DNA from: Sycobia sp. Sy_11
Lineage: Eukaryota > Arthropoda > Insecta > Hymenoptera > Epichrysomallidae
NCBI GenBank assembly: GCA_018907035.1
Contig: JACCIC010000177.1
Coordinates: forward strand, 706,001 to 770,000
DNA length: 64,000 bases
Direction: 5' to 3'
Positions 34,882 through 45,904 of the stretch are shown piece after piece (within the stretch, counting starts at the first letter, position 1; the number at the start of each line of letters is the position of its first letter). The position numbers and the translations under genes are program-made. The notes under the pieces are model-generated. The model saw only the letters and a program-made list of their open reading frames with translations. It was not told where the DNA came from and did not search any database.

Positions 34882-36420
34882 AAAAGTCTAGGAATAATTA
34901 TATACTTTACAATTATAAATATAAATTAATTATAAAATTTAATTCAATTTTTCTCTTAATAATTTTTTTGTAATCGATTTTTATCGTCACATATATATCT
35001 AGATACTTATATAATAAAAGCGTTTTTTTTAATAATTTAAAGTTATAATAATATTTAACCATCTATAAATCCTTTACTGTTATTTGATACGAATTGACTA
35101 CCATATTATCTGTTAATATATATTAATATTATTATATTGACTGCGATACCGATTATTAATTTAACATAAATATATACGCTAATATCTAAGGGTATTTTGA
35201 TTGTAGTTTTGATAAAACTAAACTGATTGTAAACGAAAGTATTTATTATTTTATATTTAAAACTAATCTAATTGTAAACGAAATTATCTATTATTATACA
35301 TTAAAAATTATATATTATTTCTAACTTCGGTAATTTTTATGCTATTTTTCTCAATCAAAAACGCAAATTCATAAATTTTCGCACAGAGTAAGATCATAAT
35401 TACCAATTATATGAAAAACATGAGCAACTTTACGAAATATAAAATACTATAAAACATGGAAAATATCTTGTGTAAAGCAGAGCAGCGCTTTCCCATACAT
35501 CCCCCACTTTTGTTCTCCTCATAAAGAGTCGTATAATCGAGCCGAGCTGAGCCTTCTGCGTTCAAAATATACAGAGGTCATCGTCCAATATTTTTCGGGA
35601 GGGTAATCTAACAAGAGAAGCTCTGTGATTCATTAGCTGAGTGTCCTTCTGTAGCTTAATTCTTTACCATTATCTCGACCATTCATCCCGTTACAAACCA
35701 TGGTTCATGCTAGAAAAAACTTATGATTTTAAGACCGATCCTTTTTCCGAGTCAGTTTACCCGTTACCGCCAACCTTAGAGCACGTTTGTTACGTTCCAA
35801 GTGACATGTATTGATCATAAAATCAAAATACAAGCAGTATTATTGAAAACTGAATACCTTCACTTATTTTCACCACCCTTCCTCGAACATAAGGTACATA
35901 TAGGAATTTTCGCCCATAAAGATTTTTTTTTATACTTATCTTCGAACGCAATATGAAGTTTATTTAGACTTATGTAATAGAGATAGTAGTAGATGTATGT
36001 AGTAGATTTATGTAAATTTCATTGCATCCTAAACATTGTTTTCATTTTTTATCTCATAACTCGGAGCTTATATAAATACGTAAGCTTCTATTTTTCACTC
36101 TTCTAAACATCTGTATAATCGATGTAGCATAGAGAAGTCCAAGGATCGAGTAGAGTTAAAACGAAGTCTATAAGCAATGCTTGGACTACTTGTCATTTTA
36201 TCATAAACTAAATTTAACCTTTAAATCCCTTCGATATAATTTTTAGTCAATGTCAGGATATTATTTTGTCAGAATGAACTATATGTATTCTTAATAGAAC
36301 AGGGCTGAATAAAAATTTATAACAAATGTAATAGTCTTTATATACAGAAGAGCGCCTTTCGCTTGCCGTTGCATACATTGCCTAACTTCCTAAATTAGGA
36401 ACGATTTAGATAGGTAATAC
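33471..36420. other. AT-rich interval with two long (TA)n tracts
   Basis: (TA)n occurs at 34639-34681 and 34821-34878. A moderately GC-rich stretch (33750-34110) ending in AAACTTTATTGAATC is not assignable. 35470-35900 is less AT-rich but codes for nothing recognisable. Confidence 0.45.
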
Positions 36421-36694
36421 AAATTATATGTGCTTTTCTCTCGACACCCCTACTATATAGAGTATATAGACTAAACTTATATAAATAAACAACATGTTAA
36501 TAAAGATCCTGGTACTCGAAAAGCATTCTTCCATAACAAGCAATGTAGAACATTTAGTATAAAAGAGGCTGCGAACAGCGCCACGTCGAAACTTCGCCGA
36601 GCAGAAAACAGGCAAGTGCAAGAGCGACCAGAAACCCCCCTAGCATTGCGACCAGGCCACCACGCAAAGGTAAGGTAACCTCGCAAAAACGAGT

Positions 36695-36698
<4 letters not shown>
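36420..36698 (+). promoter_or_regulatory. Possible core promoter with TATAAAAG
   Basis: AGTATAAAAGAGGCTGCG (TATA at about 36558) is followed by a CpG-containing stretch and then by CAAAGGTAAGGT (36665-36675), a good splice-donor consensus, just before a (TA)n tract. This could be an LTR or gene promoter with a first exon. No coding continuation is identified. Confidence 0.3.

Positions 36699-36775
<77 letters not shown>
36699..36775. repeat. (TA)n microsatellite
   Basis: About 38 TA units, the longest tract in the window. Confidence 0.95.
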
Positions 36776-36777
<2 letters not shown>

Positions 36778-37407
36778 TGCCACTTTCTTGCATGGTTTTA
36801 GAACTAGTAATTGATTACTATGCATTAGTATAAGTATAAAAATTCAGCTAAATGTGTCTCTTATCATTGTGTAATAATGTACATGATTTTATATATAAAA
36901 CTGCTTTTTAGTCAACGATTCCGGTAGGAAAGCATTGGAATTTGATCTTTGAGTTACTTAAATAGTTTCATATTTTACGATGCAAAAAACTGACAGTATC
37001 TTGCAGGCGGTTAATCTAAATATGAGTTACATTATAAGAGTTATTATTGAAAGAGTATTATAAAAAAAATTCTTTTTTTTGAAAAGAATCAGTTAAAATC
37101 ATAAGTCAATGCAAAGAAATGCTATTTGTATGTTGCGTCCTGAATTACCAAGTTTAGTACAAAATAATAAGGCCTAATGTGCATTTCCATAAAAAGAAAG
37201 GAAAGTACGCTGGGCGCACTCTCACGGTACTCAAAAATTGTCAAGCTTTTTGTCCATGGTATCGACAGTCTTTTTCTATAATCTTTGTTACGATGCTTAT
37301 TAGAATAATTAACAAGTTGTTATATAAAGGAAAAATGATATATGGAATATTGAAATGAAGAATTTCAAATTCTTAATTGCATACGTTCTATTTCAGATTC
37401 TTGGGCG

Positions 37408-37540
37408 GTGATTATAAGCAAGAATAGTCCGACTGTTATTATATTAGTATAATATGATCTAGTATGGAGATTGTATAACCGATAAAAATATTTATTAATT
37501 TAATTCAGGACAGTCGGAATAAGTACAATTTTTAATTCCT
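37408..37540 (+). mobile_element. AT-rich inverted-repeat element, copy 4 (left part)
   Basis: GATTATAAGCAAGAATAGTC, then AGATTGTATAACCGATAAA, AATATTTATTAATTTAATT and ACAGTCGGAATAAGTACAAT follow the order seen in copies 2 and 3. The right part is absent. Confidence 0.5.
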
Positions 37541-37739
37541 AATTGCATAAATTTTAGAAAATATCGAAGAAAAGTGAGTCTTTACATATTGAACTATTAA
37601 ATAAGTGATAAATATAATTGCTGCAAGACTTGCTGAAATTTAAATAAATAAATAATATATGAAGTAATTCAAATAATAAGGTGACTTTGCAAATAACAAA
37701 GGCTACGGCCCTTCGATTATGGATTTTTTTATTTTGTGT

Positions 37740-38605
37740 TTTGTGTTGGTACAGTTGTACTGAGCATATATTGGAGAATATATTGAAATGTATGTGTATA
37801 CGTGGTACAAGCTGTTCCAAGAAGCCCGAGTTCATGTTGAAGATGAACCTCACCCTGGTCGTCCTAGCACGTCAACGACACATGAAAACGTTCAAGCAGT
37901 GAAATATATTATGTTAAGAAATCATCGAATCACTAGCAGAGAAGTTTCTGAACATGTTGGCATATGGGTTGGGTCATGCCATGCTATTTTTTCGGATGTT
38001 TGAGCCATTAGACGTGTCTCAACGAAATTCATTCCAAAATTATTTAATTTTGATCCAAAGAACCGTCGCATTTCCCTAGCTTAGGAAATGAAGTCAATAA
38101 TGATGCTGGTTTTCATAAAAGAGTAATAACTGCTGATGAATCGTGGGTATATGGTTATGACGTCGAAACCAAAGCCCAAAGCGTTCCAATTGAAGAGCGC
38201 GGAAGAACCAAGACCGAAGAAAGTACGCCAAGTTAGATCCAATGTCAAGGTTGTGCTCGCTTTCTTCTTTGACTACCTTCGCGTAGTACGTCATAAATTC
38301 TTATTATAACGTCTTACAGTCAATAAGGAGTACTACCTTGAAGTTCTGCGCCTTTTCTCAAAATTGATAAAGCTCAAATTACTTTCAGTGATTGAGGTGA
38401 TAAAAACTGCATCGATGAACGAACTAAAGGCTATATCAAATCATGATTATCAGAAGTGCTTCGATGATTGCAAAAAGCGTTGGTATAAGTTCATTATATC
38501 TGAGGTGAGTTACTTTGAAAGGGACAACATAAGTATTGATTAATTAATAAATATTTTTTGAGAAAGACAAAAAGTCAGATTATTATTTGAACATACCTTA
38601 TATAA
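37740..38605 (+). mobile_element. Mariner element with internal deletion
   Basis: Frame 37788-38003 reads WYKLFQEARVHVEDEPHPGR and REVSEHVGIWVGSCHAIFSD, the DNA-binding half. After a shift come FIPKLFNFDPKNRR, then ITADESWVYGYDVETKAQS with the first catalytic Asp. The second and third catalytic blocks are deleted. The end is kept, KTASMNELKAISNHDYQKCF and FDDCKKRWYKFIISEVSYFE. It is close in family to the element at 50690-51715. The end near 38605 is estimated. Confidence 0.8.
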
Positions 38606-38611
38606 TTTGAT

Positions 38612-38616
<5 letters not shown>

Positions 38617-38657
<41 letters not shown>
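38617..38657. repeat. (TA)n microsatellite
   Basis: About 20 TA units shortly after the mariner end. Confidence 0.95.
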
Positions 38658-38659
<2 letters not shown>

Positions 38660-39390
38660 CAGATACTTGAACGAAAGATGCCAATAATAGTTATTTCAGT
38701 ATTTTTAAAATTATATATAATTTTAATTTATATTATACACATAAAAAATTTTCTTGCATACTTCTTATATAATGAATTTCGTATTTGGCTTAACCGTCTG
38801 AGAGAAATATCCACAATGTTTTATATTGTAAAATGTAAAATTATTGACCGAGAAATGTTGAAGATGTACTATATAATACCGGGATCACCTTTCCATGCAT
38901 TGAAACTATGGACAAAGTCGGTAATCTTTTTCGATCTGACTATGGGTTACGTATTTGCATCATTTCTGAATCTATTCCATGGAATATGAAAATTTTAGCA
39001 AATAAAAAGTGTGTACGAAAGCGGTGCCTCACATCCTTACATTTGCACAATAAAATCAGGCAAAAATATGTGAATTCACATTTTTAATACAACTGAAAAT
39101 GATTCATATTTATTACATGAATAGTCTTTTTTACATATGATCTTAAAACTAGGCTCCAATTTATGTAGTAGAAGATTCGACCTCAGTTAAGAGACAAAAA
39201 AGAGAAAATGAGAAAGTTAAGATTCAAGCCAATGATAATTGTTTTTGTTCGATATTTCTGAAATTATATACCTTCGCTAGATTTCTAAAGGTTAAATCCT
39301 TTACCAATATTACTATCTTCATATCCTTACTAAATGCCATGAAATAATAAGCAGAAAATATCCCGTAAGATGGAAGCAGAAGACATGCCA
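38660..39390. other. Interval with an unrecognised frame
   Basis: Frame 38678-38989 (plus, 103 codons) begins with a hydrophobic stretch that could be a membrane segment and then has charged residues. I recognise no family and there is no neighbouring support, so it is probably chance. Confidence 0.3.
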
Positions 39391-39394
39391 TTTA

Positions 39395-39670
39395 AATTAA
39401 GACTATGCACCGACTCATTTCGGATTGTCCCGCAAGAAGATTCCAGCCAAGTACAACATCCGTGTGTTGAACCACTCACCTTGTTCGCCGCATTTTGTAC
39501 CATGTGATTTCTATCTCTTCTTAAATCTCATATCTAGATTAAAAGAAAAAGATTTGAGTATTTTGAAGCTGTGAAAGAAAAAACAATGCATGTCCAAAGA
39601 AGAAACTCCTAGAACTTTTTTGAGCAATGGAAGAATTGCATGGACTGATCTACGGATAGAAAAGAACTAC
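39395..39670 (+). pseudogene. Mariner-type transposase, C-terminal scrap
   Basis: Reading YAPTHFGLSRKKIPAKYNIR, VLNHSPCSPHFVPCDFYLFL and SRLKEKDLSILKL reproduces the last catalytic block (YSPDLAPCDFYLF in family terms) and the helix after it. A shifted frame then gives FEQWKNCMD. The SPDLAP Asp is replaced, but the PCD Asp remains. Nothing of the N-terminal half is present. Confidence 0.65.
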
Positions 39671-39899
39671 ATATTAAAATTGATAATAAATAAATATAAA
39701 TATATTATCAAAATACAATGTTCTATATCACCAGTCTCGTTCTTTAATATCCATAGCTCTTATATAGCTTTTTTTCATGTTATCTATAAAATGCGTAATT
39801 TAATCCAATTTAACAGGCAATATAGTGAGTATTGCACTCCCTCATTTACAAAATTAGTCAGAAAGCAATATGTGCATTAAGTCTCTCGTTTTCTGCCTT

Positions 39900-40092
39900 T
39901 CTGCTACAAGTGTGGGTTACAAATATCATACGCAATTGCCTGTTCAGAGAGAAGAAAACAGATGCTTTAGGAATCATTTAATAAAATAATATATTATAGA
40001 CCTAAGATTACTATGGGCACTACATCATTCAGGGATACCGGTTGAAAACATCAGAATGGCTGTACTGGTCATTTAATAATAACATAAAAAGA

Positions 40093-40144
<52 letters not shown>

Positions 40145-40313
40145 ATAACCTCTTTTTGGAGGTTATACTTATCTCATGGCGGCACCGATACAATTCGTTG
40201 GCGAACACCTCTGCAGCCGGAGCGGATGATGGGAAGGAGAAGAGGCAAGGGAAGCATACTGTTAGAACATATTCATTGACAATAAACTATATGTATTACG
40301 ACATGTATATTTG

Positions 40314-40354
<41 letters not shown>

Positions 40355-40485
40355 GGGGTATTCATTACATTCATATTACAAATGATCGGCTAAGCTCTAC
40401 TCGCGGTATTACACACGGACTTATCCCGAGCGGGTTCTTCGACGTGGAGAAGGTATACGTGTCACACGGGGCATAAACGCGCACA
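39900..40485 (+). other. Possible LTR ending before a primer site
   Basis: It contains a perfect hairpin near 40143-40167 (TATAACCTC, loop, GAGGTTATA), AATAAA near 40282 and two (TA)n tracts (40098-40142, 40318-40352). It then has a CpG-rich stretch ending GCGCACA at 40485, three bases before a TGG-starting primer-like site. No TG start is seen, so LTR status is uncertain. Confidence 0.3.
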
Positions 40486-40488
40486 TTT

Positions 40489-40505
40489 TGGCGCGACAGT
40501 AGGCG
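40489..40505 (+). promoter_or_regulatory. Candidate primer-binding site
   Basis: TGGCGCGACAGTAGGCG follows GCGCACA by three bases. All nuclear tRNAs end in CCA, so primer sites start with TGG; the tRNA is not identified. Purine-rich leader-like DNA follows. An open frame at 40533-40901 has no known motif. Confidence 0.3.
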
Positions 40506-40832
40506 AGGGGGAAGAGACGAGGAAAGGGAGACGTGGCGCGGACACTACGGAACCGGGAGGACGCTGAGAACAACTTATACAATATACAACGCGATACTTG
40601 CCGTGTTGGACGTGGAAGACATCATCTGGGTACTGGCTGGAGGAAGGCGGTGTTCACCGCGGGGCAAGGTATCAGCAGCGGCTGCTTTAGGCAACGGTGC
40701 TTGGCAGGCCGTCGACAGCTGGCTGTCGAGCTCGCTCACTACGTTGGCCGTGCTGGTGCGGTCGGCCGTACGAGCCTGGTACCTGGCTCCTCTTCTTCTT
40801 TTCTTCTTTCACTGATCTCTATTCTTCAGAGA

Positions 40833-41092
40833 GTACCACCTGTTCCTGTCCATGTCGAATGCCCTTGGTGGTGTAAAGTTGGACTCAAAAGAGGCTTGTG
40901 AAAAGTGGCTGTCCGAGTTCTTTGCAAATAAGGAGAGAGGTTTCTACGAGAGAGGTATTATGAAGTTGCCGTCTAGATGGACACAGATTATCAAATAAAA
41001 CGGTGCATATTTGAAGTAGATCCGACCACTGTAACACTTTTTATAAATCATTGAATGAAGAGCAAAAATGCGGAAGTGAGATATTTGACAAC
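40833..41092 (+). mobile_element. Mariner 3'-end fragment (family of 41820-43090)
   Basis: The plus frame gives GGVKLDSKEACEKWLSEFFA and GFYERGIMKLPSRWTQIIK, then a stop. This is the transposase C terminus seen in antisense at 41920-42060. The right end reads GAGATATTTGACAACCTAA, the same terminal repeat as at 41820 and 43090. It stops exactly at a (TA)n tract (41093-41140). Confidence 0.82.
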
Positions 41093-41141
<49 letters not shown>

Positions 41142-41319
41142 TGGCATCCCCCGTCTCGGCTTCGCCAGAAATAACAATTTACACGATTTCAAAAACAGTA
41201 CAAAAATATCTAAGAAAAATGTATATTATATGTAAAAATCTATATGACTGTCAATAATTTGCCGTAATTTACCTATTGCTTCCATACTGAAAACTGCTTC
41301 AAAGAAACTTCGATTTTAT

Positions 41320-41369
<50 letters not shown>

Positions 41370-41749
41370 TCGGAATCAGAAACTTAATGTAGTCGTTGGG
41401 AGAAGGGAGAAATAATCCAACACATGTTGTTGCAGTAATAAATCAGTAATAAATAACTGTAATTAAATCGTACAACACTTATCATTAATACACATATATT
41501 TATGTAAAATATCTAAACTACACTGAGATTAATACTACGCCTGAATCAACACAATTGTCGGTAACTCCTTATAAATATATTTACAGTATTATTATATGCG
41601 TCTATGCCGCTTGACGGCTAGCTCACGACTCCCCGGCTATCTCTCTATTGTGTTTACCCCAAGTGTTTTTCACCAAGTCTTTCAGTAACCTCTTAGTCTC
41701 GTGCATAACATGAATATAATAATAACTCAGTTTGCGAATATATCCAATT

Positions 41750-41820
<71 letters not shown>
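41093..41820. repeat. Three (TA)n tracts with unassigned DNA between
   Basis: (TA)n at 41093-41140, 41321-41366 and 41753-41819. The stretch 41500-41720 is less AT-rich (GCCGCTTGACGGCTAGCTC) and resembles nothing I recognise. Confidence 0.8.
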
Positions 41821-43090
41821 TAGGTTGTCAAATATCTCCCTTTCGCTTTTTTGCGCTACATTCAAGGCTTTATAAAAAGTGTTACAGTAGTCGAATTTAC
41901 TTCAAATACTCGCCGTTTTGTTCAATAATCTGTTTCCATCTAGACGGCAACTTCATAATACGCCTCCGTAGAAACCCCTCTCCTTATTTGCGAAGATCGC
42001 GGACAGACAGTTTTCACAAGCCTCTTTTGAGTCCAACTTTACACCACCAAAGACGTTCGACATGGACAGGAACAGATGGTAATCACTCGACACTGTGTCC
42101 GGGCTATATCGTGCATATTATCAAACCTCCTATCCGACCTCCCGTCGTTTCTGTCGAGTCATAAACGAAGTATGTAGTTTGGCGTTGTCCTGTTGGAACA
42201 CTAAACGCTTCCTATTCGCCAATTGTGGACGCTTCTGATCGATAGCCTGCTTCAAGCTGTCCAGTTGTTTACAGTAGATGGTAGAATTATAGGAGCAGCT
42301 TATAGTGGATGATTCTCTGCCAATCCCACCAAACACACAGCAAATCCTCCATGGCGGTCAACCCCGGCTTGGCCACTATTTGGGACGGTTCACCGGTCTT
42401 GAACTACGACCGTTTTCTCTTGTATTGTCGTATGTGATCCGGTTTCCATCCCCAGTCACGATGCGCTTCAAAAATGGGTCGAGTTCGTTCCGTTTCAGCA
42501 GCACATCGCGGGCGTTGATTCGGTCCGGAGGGTTTTTCTGCGTCATATCATGCGGCACCCAAACATAAACCTTTTCTTTGTATCCAGCCTTCTGCAGGTG
42601 GTTTAAAATGATTTGGTTACTAACTCTCATCTCCTGAGCGATGTCACGAGATGTCACATGCCGGTCTAACACGATAAATTGTATGATTTGATCGATATTC
42701 GTCGTCACAGGTCTTGCGCCGGCTGGCTTATCCATGGTGTCGTTTTTACCGGCTGTGAATCGTCGAAATCATGCCTCTGCGGTTCGAAGTGATAGCGTGC
42801 CATCACCCAAAATACCATTAATCTCACGGAACGTTTCTCTTGCAGATTTGCCTTTGACGAAGGAAAACTTTAAAATAGCGCGAATTTTGGCGTTAGTGAA
42901 CTCCATATTTACACGTCTATAACTTTTGAACGCAACATCCAAACTAATCATGCCTAGTGTCCTTTTGTACGTTATGTCAAGACCTTTTAAATGATATATA
43001 GTATCGTCAGATACGAGCTTTGTAGCGCTTTGTACGTAGCCGCGAAATTCATAAGACAAAAAAGCGGAAGGGAGATATTTGACAACCTAA
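41820..43090 (-). mobile_element. Mariner element, both ends present
   Basis: The ends TTAGGTTGTCAAATATCTCC (41820) and its inverse GGAGATATTTGACAACCTAA (to 43090) are near-perfect for about 30 bp, each followed outside by TA, the mariner target duplication. Length is 1271 bp. The transposase runs on the minus strand in three frames (43059-42769, 42735-42376, 42336-42130) and then the C terminus to about 41920. The element lies between (TA)n tracts. Shifts and stops make it inactive. Confidence 0.92.
41920..42910 (-). pseudogene. Mariner transposase of the 41820-43090 element
   Basis: The start is placed at the ATG in the 43059-42769 frame giving MEFTNAKIRAILKFSFVKGK, because a related scrap at 45.5 kb has the same beginning. 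The DNA-binding half includes TREINGILGDGTLSLRTAE-like residues, then IDQIIQFIVLDRHVTSRDIA. First catalytic block: KRIVTGDGNRITYDN, with Gly-Asn where Glu-Lys/Thr is usual but Asp kept. Third block: RLVFQQDNAKLHTSFMTRQK. The middle block is interrupted near 42340-42370. The C terminus matches 40833-41000. Confidence 0.82.
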
Positions 43091-43569
43091 TATATATATA
43101 TATAGGATATTTCATTTTTAGAATTAAATACATTGGATATTTCCTTTTTATGCAGAAGTGACGATACATATATATATATATATATACATAGTTTGAGGTT
43201 CTTGGTAAAAAATTATTATTTAATAATATATACTGAATATGACCGTATTTTGCCATCATTACTTTTATACGAACTAAGCAAACATAGCTATTTCACTTCT
43301 GATCTTAATATAACGTATAAAAATAAAAGCATAATTTTTCATCACAAACTATGTTCAGTATGATTTGGCTTACAAAACCATTTTATAAAAGAAGATAGAG
43401 AAGGAGTGATGGATAGAGAGAAAGAGAGTGATTTTCCCACATAACAGAAAACAAAATTTACAAAAATCAAAAGATATCCGTAAGGTATGCACGTAGTGTC
43501 AGTTTAACCTGGAGAACAAAACGGATAATACCGACTAACGCATACCTTCTTTAGGTCACTAATCCCAAA
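43091..43569. other. AT-rich interval
   Basis: Short (TA)n tracts at 43091-43104 and 43168-43186; no gene. Confidence 0.5.
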
Positions 43570-43868
43570 GTTTGATATAGCCAGTTAACTGAACTGGCGT
43601 GATATGAATACCTTAAGCGGACTACTTTGTGTTCATATTCATGTTTCAAGTCCCGCCGACTGGCCGCTCGTGAAGCTGACTGCTAAGAACGTTATTTTAA
43701 TTTGTTGATGATAGTAAAATGATTTTCAATAAAAAAATAGGCTATATCCTTCCGAAGATAATATAGAATCTATATGTCAAATTTCAGAACAATTGGTTTA
43801 GTAGTTTTTTTGGTTAACATGTACAAACAAAAACACGCTTTGTATTTATAAATTAGTATGATACGATA
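43570..43868 (+). mobile_element. tRNA-derived SINE with RTE-like tail
   Basis: TAGCCAGTTAACTGAACTGGC-like residues (A-box region, CCAG/CTGG stem, 43578) and GTTTCAAGTCCC (B box, 43642) mark a tRNA-like head. The 3' part has AATTGGTTTAGTAGTTTTT, GTTAACATGTACAAACAAAA and ACACGCTTTGTATTTATA. This is the shape of the tail shared by RTE-clade LINEs and the SINEs they move. It ends in TAGTATGATACGATATA. It lies directly downstream, in gene sense, of the CD36-type exon. Confidence 0.6.
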
Positions 43869-43894
43869 TACATATGCAAAATAATTATATTTAC

Positions 43895-44169
43895 CGAAAG
43901 GTTGGTATTCCTTTAGCTTCACTTTGATTATAAAATTTCAATGAAAGTGATCTGCACATCTCTTTTGCATATATTTTCAAAACGTTTTTCTGATCCCAGA
44001 CTAATTGAGGTGGAAATATGCTCCCATCAGAGCCTTCAATCCTATCACATTTCTCATCCTGCCAAACATGATGACTTTTTCTACCGTTTAACATAACAGT
44101 ATCTCCTAGTTTCGATAAATCTTCAGTACCAGTGTTGATAGTCAATTTATCTTTTGAAATAGCGGATTT
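43895..44169 (-). CDS. CD36/scavenger receptor class B exon
   Basis: A 275-bp open exon on the minus strand is bounded by an acceptor (TTTTTTTCCAATTTAG just above 44169) and a donor (CG|GTAAATAT just below 43895). The frame opens KSAISKDKLTINTGTEDLSK, includes QDEKCDRIEGSDGSIFPPQL and ends KIYAKEMCRSLSLKFYNQSE. The INTGTxD, GSDGSIFPP and CRSLxLxF strings are conserved in the extracellular loop of CD36, SNMP and scavenger-receptor-B proteins, which carry lipids at the cell surface with a helix at each end. Other exons were not found; introns must be long or outside. The donor leaves two bases of a codon. No stop or frameshift is present, so it may be functional or a recent relic. Confidence 0.75.
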
Positions 44170-44828
44170 CTAAATTGGAAAAAAAGATATGATTATTATT
44201 AATTGTTCATTTATTAGTTTTATATAGTTAACATTTCCTACGAATATAGTGTGTGCTTTAAATCCATTTAAAGGACAGAGTATGTAGTTTTTATAAGAAA
44301 AAAATATTTATATTTTTTATAATATTGAAAGGATTGTTATTTATTGATAACATACAATTTTAGTTGCATTAAATAAATTTTTTTGTGGTTTTTTAAATCA
44401 ATTTGTTTTTCTTATCAATAAATTTTTGCCATGGTAATCTTGCATTCTAATCAATCTTAGCCCAATAATATATATGTACTTCTGCCTTCTTGCCTTCTGA
44501 TACACCACAACCTCAATTCTTTTATTACAATAGATTATAACTCAAAATTTTACAATTTTTTATCAGTGCATCAATGAGTAAATATCAGTAAATCAGTATT
44601 TTGATATTATACCACGTCATAATATATCACAATACGAAATACATATACCGCAGTATTGGTAGGACAATACGTGACGACTTATTTCTCCGTCTGATTATTG
44701 CACCATTTTTACAATGCTCTGCAAAAATATATTGCGATACAAAATTGATGCAAGTCTGATAAAATGCTCATCTATACTACAGCTATACTAAAGTATTTTT
44801 AAAAGCAACATTTATATAGTTTCGCTCA

Positions 44829-45029
44829 TTGACTCTGCTTCCATATATGTGGACGAAGGATTGCTGCAATCTTGCTGTTTGCCCACACGGCAATATACCG
44901 TTATACAAGATTAATCTTACTAATGCTGACGTAAAATTTCTGGAAGACTGCTGCTATGATTTGCAACGGTATATCTCCAATAAAGTTTGCGGCAGAAATG
45001 ACTACGCAAGATTTTCTGAGTATAAGTGA
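44829..45029 (+). other. Unrecognised Cys-rich open frame
   Basis: The frame reads TKDCCNLAVCPHGNIPLYK, then LEDCCYDLQRYISNKVCGRN and stops at 45029. Seven Cys in about 60 residues, in two CC pairs, is unusual for random AT-rich DNA. A possible acceptor (TTTATATAG) lies upstream. It may be a last exon of a secreted protein. I know no family for it and it is not in the same strand as the CD36 exon. Confidence 0.25.
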
Positions 45030-45210
45030 CTTATCCCTCTTCTCATAACGTAGAAAACAAAGGTTAAAGTACAGTCCGAAGACAACATGAGATAGTCCTC
45101 AAAATATCTACCCACGTTTATGCTTGCCCAGTATAATTAAATGGTTCAAGTAAAATGGCTCACATCCTATATTATGTGAAGATATAAAGTATATTCATCT
45201 TGCAATAAGG

Positions 45211-45750
45211 TTTTTTTGCATCAAATCATGCGGCACCTAAACATCAACCTGTTTTTGGTATCCAGCTTTCTGCAGATGGTTTAAAATGGTTTGGTGACTA
45301 ACTCTCATTTCCTGGGCGATATCACGAGATGCCACATGACGGTCTAACTCGATAAATTCCATGATTTGATCGGTATTCGTCGTCACAGATCTTCCGTCGG
45401 CTCGCTTATCCATGGGGTCGTTTTCACCGGCTCTGAATCGTCGAAATCATTTGTCTGCGTGCCACCTCCAAAACACCATTAATCTCACAAAACGTTTCTC
45501 TAGTAGATTTGCCTTTGAGAAAGGAAAACTTTAAAATAGCGCGAATTTCAGCGTTAGTGAACTCCATGTTTACACGTCTATAACTTTTGAACACAATATC
45601 CCAACTAATCATGCATAGCGTCGTTTTGTACGGTATGTCAAGACCTTTCAAATGATGTATAGTATTGCCAGATACGAGCTCTGTAGTGCTTTTCACATAA
45701 CCGCAAAATTCATAAGACAAAAAGGCGGAAGGGAATTATTTGACAACCTA
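45211..45750 (-). mobile_element. Mariner 5' fragment (family of 41820-43090)
   Basis: The end at 45750 reads GGGAATTATTTGACAACCTAA before TA, like the 43090 end. The minus frame 45720-45424 has ITYK-like leader residues then MEFTNAEIRAILKFSFLKGK. 45410-45211 carries the HVASRDIAQEMRV and HLQKAGYQ blocks in another frame. It is cut at about 45211. Confidence 0.8.
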
Positions 45751-45751
45751 A

Positions 45752-45893
45752 TATTAGGTTATTCATTGCTTTATCATCCACCGTATTCTACAGATCTCGC
45801 CCCGATGACTTTTTCTTCTTTGTAAGCTTCAAAAGAATGCTGACTAACAAAAAACATTATAAGGAGACAAACTTAATTTCGAACCTTCTTTAA
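45752..45893 (+). pseudogene. Mariner-type transposase scrap (catalytic end)
   Basis: YHPPYSTDLAP, a one-base shift, then DDFFFFVSFKRMLTNKKHYK: the last catalytic Asp block and the following helix. It abuts the TA at the end of the minus-strand mariner fragment. Confidence 0.6.
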
Positions 45894-45904
45894 CGAAAAA
45901 TGGA

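Noticed and set aside
38678..38989. 103-codon frame with a possible membrane segment
   Set aside because: No homology I can name, AT-rich codons, and no promoter or splice support.
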